Positions 58,801 through 64,000 of a stretch of 64,000 nt of DNA are shown piece by piece; the stretch's first letter is position 1, and each line of letters begins with the position of its first letter. The notes beneath the pieces are model-generated. The model was not told where the DNA came from. It saw nothing but the letters and a program-made list of their open reading frames with translations, and did no database searches. A program made the translations under genes and the position numbers. The stretch covers positions 4,624,930-4,688,929 of the forward strand of contig NC_030389.2 in the NCBI RefSeq assembly GCF_001625215.2, given 5' to 3'. The DNA is from Daucus carota subsp. sativus (taxonomy: Eukaryota > Streptophyta > Magnoliopsida > Apiales > Apiaceae).

Positions 58801-60990
58801 TATACTGTTTAGATATCTTGTCCCACATTAGGCGGTCTCCCTTATATTTAATCTCTCTGAGGCTTGCCTTTTTATATCCGGATCTATCATAGATGACATA
58901 TGAAATTCCATCTGTTTTTTATATCCTTTACAACCATAAACTATATGCACAATAGGCAATTCTAATATCAATTATTAATAATGAGAACCTTTTTAAACCA
59001 TGGACTTGTATTATTTGAAGATAGTCCTTGGGATTTTGAATCGTCCCTAGAAATATCTTTCTCCTACTTAATACATGGATTACTACTATAGTTTCTGGAC
59101 TTCCTTATCTGTAGTTTGAGTGCATTTTCCTCTTCACCCATATACTAAATAATAACAACTTTTAAAAAGATCGTCAGTCTAACCAAATATAGTATGTATT
59201 ACCAATAATTTATTTTCATTTTTGTTTGGTTGTGTTTTTTACGAATAACAAATGCTAAGTTTCTCCGTAGAAGTTTTCAGACTGTTAAATCAATTTAATG
59301 TTGTGTTTCAATATATGACTTGTGATGGAGATATTTCATGATTCCCTTTCTATAATCTACCACTAAGAAAGTTAAAGTTGTTTTTCTTTGTATAACCAAA
59401 ACTTTAAAATAAATTGCTAGCTCAACTTTTTTCTCTCTGAGACAATATGACAACCTTACATGCTGGTAACTGATTAAATAAAGGTGGCAGCCAAAACAAT
59501 CGAGTGCCAGCGGAAAAGATGAATCAGAAGGAACCTATCGGGTAGATGTTGATATTCCAGCTGATGACTGGGTTGGCATTGCGGATTTCTACGATGTTCT
59601 CATTTTCAATACTGGGCACTGGTTAGTTCCTCTTTGTTACATTTTTTCTACTTGTTGTTCTTTCCATAAGTGGTGATATGGATTCTGACATTTTTGCTGA
59701 TCCTGAAAGGTTGCCAATTGCTAAATTTGTCCAATTATATTTGAATGATATTTACATTTCTGTCTTCCCTAAAAATAAATAGAGAACTGGTAGTAACTAG
59801 CTTCACTCTGCTCACAGTTCGCATCAGGTTTAGAGTGAGGGGGACATGCTTGTTTTACTTTTGACTTTTGAGATTTATGGGAATGCAGGATACTGTTATT
59901 TGGTGTAACATGAGTGCAGCACTGAGATGGAATGCGTAGTGTGGAATTCATATGAATTCTCAGTACTCATTAATTTTATTCTCTTAAGCAGGTGGGGTTA
60001 TGATAAATTCCCAAAGCAGACACCTCTTGTTTTTTACCAGGCAGGGCAACCAATACTTCCACCCTTGGGGATGTTGGAAGGCTATAAAACTGTCGTTGAA
60101 AATATGGCTGCTTATGTTCAGAGGGAGTTCTCAAGAAAAACAATCAAATTTTGGCGGTTACAATCACCTAGGCACTTTCATGGTGGGGAGTGGAATCAAA
60201 ATGGTAGTTGCTTGTTTGACAATCCTCTTGAGGAATCCCAGGTATGACCATGGCAAACTCATATTTATGCATTTCAATATATGTGTACTATATGGCCCTG
60301 TAGGTACAAGGAAGGAAAACCATGTGGTTGTTTGGTTACCAGTAGGGAATTAATTCCTATGTAATTTGAAATTACTATGGAAATTATAATAAATGGGAAG
60401 TTGAAATTTGTGGTTGGTTTATAGATTAGTTTTAACTTCCTACAGGAAGTATAAGTTACCAAGGGGGGTCGGTGAATAACTTCCTATGATTTGTAGGTAT
60501 TTAAAGTTCCAAAGAACTTGCACTTCCCCAACTAATGTCAACCAAACAGTTTCATTAAATACTACTTCCTGGGAACTTTTACTTCCTACATATCTAGATG
60601 TCAACCAAACAAGCACTATATAGGTGCCCACTTATGTAATTATCTATGTATAAAGTTTGCAAGTATCAGGATAAATTTGACCCATACCCTTTCATTGATA
60701 TGGTCCAGCTTGACTCATGGTTCGATCCCAATATGAATGGAGTGAATAAAGAAGCAAGGCAATTTAATCAATTGATTCGAGACGCAATACAAGGCACAGA
60801 TATTCGAGTGCTTGATTTTACTCATTTAAGTGAGTTCAGAGCAGATGCACATCCAGCAATTTGGTTAGGAAAGAAAGATGCTGTGGCAGTTTGGGGTCAG
60901 GACTGTATGCACTGGTGCTTACCCGGTGTTCCTGACACGTGGGTTGATATTTTGTCACAACTTATTCGTGATAGCTTAGAGACAAGATGA
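55072..60990 (+). CDS. TBL-family protein (DUF231/PC-esterase), probable Golgi polysaccharide O-acetyltransferase
   Basis: Four exons, 55072-55610, 59484-59621, 59992-60241 and 60709-60990, join in frame to 402 residues. A single N-terminal membrane helix (LLQSLIISTLTLIFLYTTFF, about residues 9-28) suggests a type II Golgi protein. Then comes the TBL/PMR5N domain with paired cysteines (CNLFTGKWVFDPT, YDSTCPF, SWNCLRNQR, WKWVPEKCDL), the catalytic GDS motif at residues 125-127 (GFVGDSLNEN), and the DxxH motif at 374-377 (DCMHWCLPG). GDS serine plus DxxH form the esterase-type triad that transfers acetyl groups to cell-wall polymers such as xylan, mannan or pectin. The closest relatives by sequence feel are TBL12/13; the substrate cannot be told. 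Intron 1 is 3.9 kb and holds a poly-C run, a MITE and a possible gene fragment. Intron 3 holds another MITE. Confidence 0.93.
55767..55800 (+). repeat. 34-base poly-C run followed by GGG
   Basis: C runs uninterrupted from 55767 to 55800 in TBL intron 1 and is followed by GGGTATATG. True length uncertain; could be a real i-motif/G-quadruplex-forming tract or an assembly artefact. Confidence 0.7.
56529..56789 (-). pseudogene. possible gene fragment with splice-like signals, inside TBL intron 1
   Basis: On the minus strand TTTTTCTATGACAG at 56621-56634 is a good splice acceptor, followed by an open stretch (56620-56529) reading RQEPKATGEPVRAKTRKGG and SSRPSEKLMC then stop. On the 5' side a strong donor AAAAAT/GTAAGT lies at 56788-56789, preceded by bases that would read PPEK. 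A stop precedes that short exon, so no complete gene is present. I do not recognise the protein. It could be a captured or decayed gene end, or chance. Confidence 0.3.
57706..57957. mobile_element. Stowaway-like MITE in TBL intron 1
   Basis: CTCCATCTCAAAATAATAGT at the left and TATTTTGAGATGGAGGGAG at the right are inverted, with shared CTTGTTT/AAACAAG. TA flanks at 57704-57705 and 57958-57959. 252 bp. Confidence 0.9.
60324..60615. mobile_element. MITE in TBL intron 3
   Basis: GTGGTTGTTTGGTTACC at the left pairs with GTCAACCAAACAAGCAC at the right. The interior is rich in AACTTCCTA/TAGGAAGT. 292 bp, non-coding; the superfamily is probably hAT or PIF. Target duplication unclear. Confidence 0.65.
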
Positions 60991-62318
60991 CAAGTGTAGT
61001 TCAATTTTGCTCGAGGTTCAGGTTTGAAAAATTCTTTCGGCATTTACAGAATTGTTGATCAGAGAGCTTCTGTAGATTGTACTGGTGATGTAGACAGTTT
61101 GCTCATACAGTGGTTTATGCATACTGCCGAGAAGTCGAGAACTGTGTTGTTGCCATATCTGATTAAAGAGATCTGCCATTCTATTGCTATTTTTGTTGGT
61201 ATAATCAACGTCTTCTACCAATATGATATACCTGAATCTTGATCGTATCAACAAAAACAGGATGGAGAGGCAATGCTGATCAACTGACACCAGAACTTTG
61301 TAAATTTTATTGATCTTCATTATGACCAAATTATATCTTTTTGTCAAATTACTGAAAAGAATTGGTAGATGTTGTGGCAATACCACAATAGTTTTTACAG
61401 TACCAATGCATAGTATTACTTTACATGAATGTATTTTGTACTGCTATAAGTTTCATAAATAGAAAAGAATGTACTATAATTTTCATAATTTGCTGATGGA
61501 AGTGTCTTGGGGGGTTCATGTTAAGCTGTAAGTTGTATCTGCAAAGTTGTATACAAATGTATACTATATGTTTTGTGGCCTGCTTCTCCAACATGTATAA
61601 CTATGTTATCTAACTGAAATTGCGGCTATTACCAAGATAGGATTATTACTCACAGGTGCATGCCTTCAATTGAAAATGATAACTATGATGCTGCAACCCA
61701 ATCCTCACTCAATTTTTAAGTTTTTTTTTAAAAAAGAGGTCCAATTAAAATTAATAATTGGCCTTGGACAAAAAAATAATTTAATATTTGACAACAAGCA
61801 TGATTAAATTTTAATTTTTTAATACAAATTGTTGATATTTTATGTATAACTTATCACATTTTTATTTAACGCTCCCTCAAATGCAGGATTTAGAATAAAA
61901 ACCTATATAATAGTAATTTTTGGTTTTAAATTTGATTAAATAAATTATTTGTAAAAATATCTTGTACGAGAAAATGTGGGGATTTAATTATAATGAGTAA
62001 AAATATTATCTTGAAGTTTTTGACATACATATTCACACGTTTTGAGTGTATACTGAAATATATTATTTATCAAAACTGATTTATATGAATAAATGTATGA
62101 AGACAAATTTTCAAACATTTTAAAACGTGTGTATAGCATGAGCATGTGAATATATGTGTCAAAATTAAAATTTTAAAAGATATGTGTCAAAATTACTTAT
62201 ATAAAATAATTATTAAATTATTTAACATATAGGAACTTTTTCTTTTTTATCATAATAGGCTTGGTTTCTTAGACGAATTAAATTGAACCGGACCCTAAGT
62301 TTCAATACAGAGTTCATC
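60991..62318. other. TBL 3' UTR and AT-rich spacer
   Basis: The first 500 bases are probably the TBL 3' untranslated region. The rest is AT-rich with no gene or bounded repeat recognised. Confidence 0.5.
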
Positions 62319-62891
62319 ATGTTTTCGATCAATCCCCTCAATTCCTCATCATCAACCTGCAAATTCACCAAACTCCGTGAATCAAACACTCAAATCCCCA
62401 CACGGGCCTCTCTATTTTCCCCCCAAATCCAACCCCTTTTCACCTCCTCATCATCCACTCACTTTTTCCACACCCCCGCCAAAATCTCAGCCAAGAAAAT
62501 GAACAGCGATGCTGAACTTGCATCAGAATTAGCCTCAAAAATTGAAAAAATGAACACCCAATTGGCTCAAAGGGAGGAAGCCATCAAGAGAAGTAGTGAA
62601 ATTTTGTTCCAAGAGATGTGTAAGCACTTGGAGATGCAAGAAAGTGAGGTGATGAAGAAGTGGAAGATTATGAGTGAAGATGATAAGTTGGGGTTGGTTA
62701 AAGAGTTTGTGTTTGAATGGGGTGGTGATTTTCAGCCATTGTCTGCGAAATCGGTTATCGAAATGGTGGAGGTGTACTTGAGTGAAGATGGTGATTATGA
62801 GGATAGTGATGTATTTGATAGTGATGATGATGATAGTTCTCCGATGTTCGGTGGTTTGTTGAATTTCTTTGGTTTGTCTCAAAACAAGTAA
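62319..62891 (+). CDS. small, probably plastid-targeted protein of unknown function
   Basis: Intronless frame of 190 residues from the ATG at 62319 (MFSINPLNSSSSTCKF); an upstream in-frame extension has only a TTG. Residues 1-60 are rich in Ser/Thr, have few acids and carry several basic residues, like a chloroplast transit peptide. A helical middle part (about 62-110, AELASELASKIEKMNTQLAQ) is followed by a conserved-looking block LFQEMCKHLEM...SEDDKLGLVKEF and WGGDFQPLSAKSV, then an acidic Asp/Ser-rich stretch and FGGLLNFFGLSQNK at the end. I recognise it as a plant-specific conserved type but not a named family, and no catalytic motif is visible. Codon use and the presence of a clear stop support a real gene. 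Confidence 0.75.
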   Translation: MFSINPLNSSSSTCKFTKLRESNTQIPTRASLFSPQIQPLFTSSSSTHFFHTPAKISAKKMNSDAELASELASKIEKMNTQLAQREEAIKRSSEILFQEMCKHLEMQESEVMKKWKIMSEDDKLGLVKEFVFEWGGDFQPLSAKSVIEMVEVYLSEDGDYEDSDVFDSDDDDSSPMFGGLLNFFGLSQNK

Positions 62892-63794
62892 CTAGTGGTT
62901 GCTGAAACAATTTTCTGTTAGTTTTTGCATCATTTTTTTGGTACTTTTAAGTATTTTTCGATGCATTAGATTTTAATCTACTGCATATCAACAACTCCTA
63001 TATGTAATTCTGTTCATTTTGTTAATGTTATGTCTGGTTCTATAATCAAGCGATTTTCAGGAGACGGGAGCATGTTTTGAGTCATGCTTGTATAGAGTAG
63101 CAAAATTATTTAGCGGTGTTTGGTTCAAGGTTAATGAGCCTAGAACGCGAGAATAAGAACCTCAAACCCATGTGTTGGTGTTTGGATTAGCCATTTTGTG
63201 GTAGTGCTGATAATTGGTATATATACGCAACGTATGTATGTTTTGATGAACTGCCTTGTGACTAGAGAGTTTGTAATTCTGTATATGGGATTTGTAGAAT
63301 TTCTCTTTAATGCAGGCATAGTAAAACGAATTCCTGCAGTTTTACCATATGATGAGAAGTGAAACTAGAGTGATGTAGAAAGGGTGAACTTTAAATTTTC
63401 CCCTCGCAGTAATAGGTTATTCATCATGCAAATATCAATGTTTTAGAGTATAGCCAACATATAGTGCAATTAGCACACAAAATCTTGATCTTGATTCTTG
63501 AAGAACAGAAAGAACAGATAGTGAGTGTAACCTTAATCATGGACCGGCATCTTCATTGCTCCATCTACAGGAGGAATGGTAAAATGCATTTTTTGCATAA
63601 ACAACGTAACGAGTAATGTTATGTTGGTTATGAACTTCAATGAGATTATAATTTGAGAAAATTTTAAAGCCATATATGCAGTTTGATTCATGAAATTAGC
63701 TTATAACAGCTGTTTTGTCTGTCTGAACACCACCACGTTTAAAATCGTGGTCAAAAAAGTGTCATTAGCATCTGAGACAACAAAGGATTCCTAG
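62892..63794. other. convergent 3' UTRs and spacer
   Basis: Between the + strand small protein gene and the - strand zinc-finger gene. A GTGTTTGG-type pair at about 63116-63178 may be a MITE scrap. No other gene seen. Confidence 0.45.
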
Positions 63795-64000
63795 TTAAGA
63801 AGCTGGAAATGCATATTCCTCTGCCATCTTTCTGGCTTTGAACTGTTCAGAATTCGACTTGTGCCTTTTCCCCTGAAGATGTGACTGCAGTGTCACCTCG
63901 CTCTGTAACGTCATCTGACATATATCACAACCAAACCTGTTATTTGGATCTTGATTAGCTTGACATGACTTGGTTGCAGTACTTGAGAAGTTATTCTTTT
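63795..64000 (-). CDS. C2H2 (jaz/U1-like) zinc-finger protein, C-terminal end, cut by window edge
   Basis: On the minus strand a frame open to the window edge ends with TAA at 63795-63797 and encodes 67 residues. It contains FGCDICQMTLQSEVTLQSH followed by LQGKRHKS: Cys-x2-Cys-x12-His-x5-His, the spacing of the U1-like/jaz zinc finger that binds double-stranded RNA or RNA-protein complexes. After it comes a helical, charged tail (EQFKARKMAEEYAFPAS). This is shorter than a usual ORF cut-off, and the conserved finger makes it convincing. The rest of the gene lies beyond 64000. Confidence 0.82.
   Translation of the reverse strand, partial: KNNFSSTATKSCQANQDPNNRFGCDICQMTLQSEVTLQSHLQGKRHKSNSEQFKARKMAEEYAFPAS

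Noticed and set aside
62535..62882. 115-residue minus-strand ORF
   Set aside because: It is antisense to the 62319-62891 gene, whose transit-peptide-like start and helical middle look like a real protein.

Overview
This window is nuclear DNA from a flowering plant, most likely a eudicot. The genes are split by AT-rich GT-AG introns, the proteins belong to plant families (an AGL17-type MADS-box factor, a trichome-birefringence-like acetyltransferase, plant fatty acid amide hydrolase), and the spaces between genes are very AT-rich and full of plant miniature transposons (Stowaway, PIF/Harbinger/Tourist and hAT-like) and Ty1/copia remnants. I cannot name the species. I find no operon, CRISPR array, tRNA or rRNA gene, and no obviously new multi-gene system.

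Layout. 1-5.5 kb: 3' part of an AGL17-clade MADS-box gene (+). 5.5-8.4 kb: AT-rich spacer with a hAT-like terminus, a Stowaway MITE and a SINE-like copy. 9.0-13.0 kb: CorA-like Mg2+ transporter gene (+, 4 exons). 13.98-17.1 kb: mitochondrial HSP70 gene (+, 6 exons) with a perfect heat-shock element and telo-boxes upstream. 17.5-18.6 kb: broken ORF (-) interrupted by a Stowaway MITE. 18.6-26.4 kb: gene-free, MITE-rich spacer. 26.5-27.85 kb: single-exon PB1-domain protein gene (-). 28.2-28.8 kb: two copies of one MITE-like family in inverted orientation. 29.8-34.6 kb: a complete but dead Ty1/copia element with 332-bp LTRs, non-canonical TA...TA ends and a TACTA target duplication. 34.8-37.9 kb: a second, deleted copia element (-). 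38.6-39.6 kb: MITE plus a possible Helitron end. 40.4-51.8 kb: 20-exon fatty acid amide hydrolase (FAAH) gene (+), with a GC-AG intron and a duplicated splice acceptor. 52.8-54.5 kb: 1.7-kb PIF/Harbinger-type element. 55.1-61.0 kb: TBL (DUF231/PC-esterase) gene (+, 4 exons, 3.9-kb first intron). 62.3-62.9 kb: small, probably plastid-targeted protein of unknown function (+). 63.8-64.0 kb: C-terminal end of a C2H2 (jaz-type) zinc-finger gene (-), cut by the window edge.

The genes do unrelated housekeeping or regulatory jobs: transcription control, Mg2+ transport, mitochondrial chaperone, lipid amide hydrolysis and cell-wall acetylation. From memory, FAAH and a TBL gene (TBL12) also lie a few genes apart on Arabidopsis chromosome 5, so 40-61 kb may be an old syntenic block. 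The most unusual things are in gene structure and repeats: a 58-bp duplication that makes a decoy 3' splice site in FAAH, a possible in-frame 15-nt microexon beside its active site, many two-copy tandem duplications, long poly-C runs, and a retroelement whose six recognisable nonsense codons all look like C-to-T decay.
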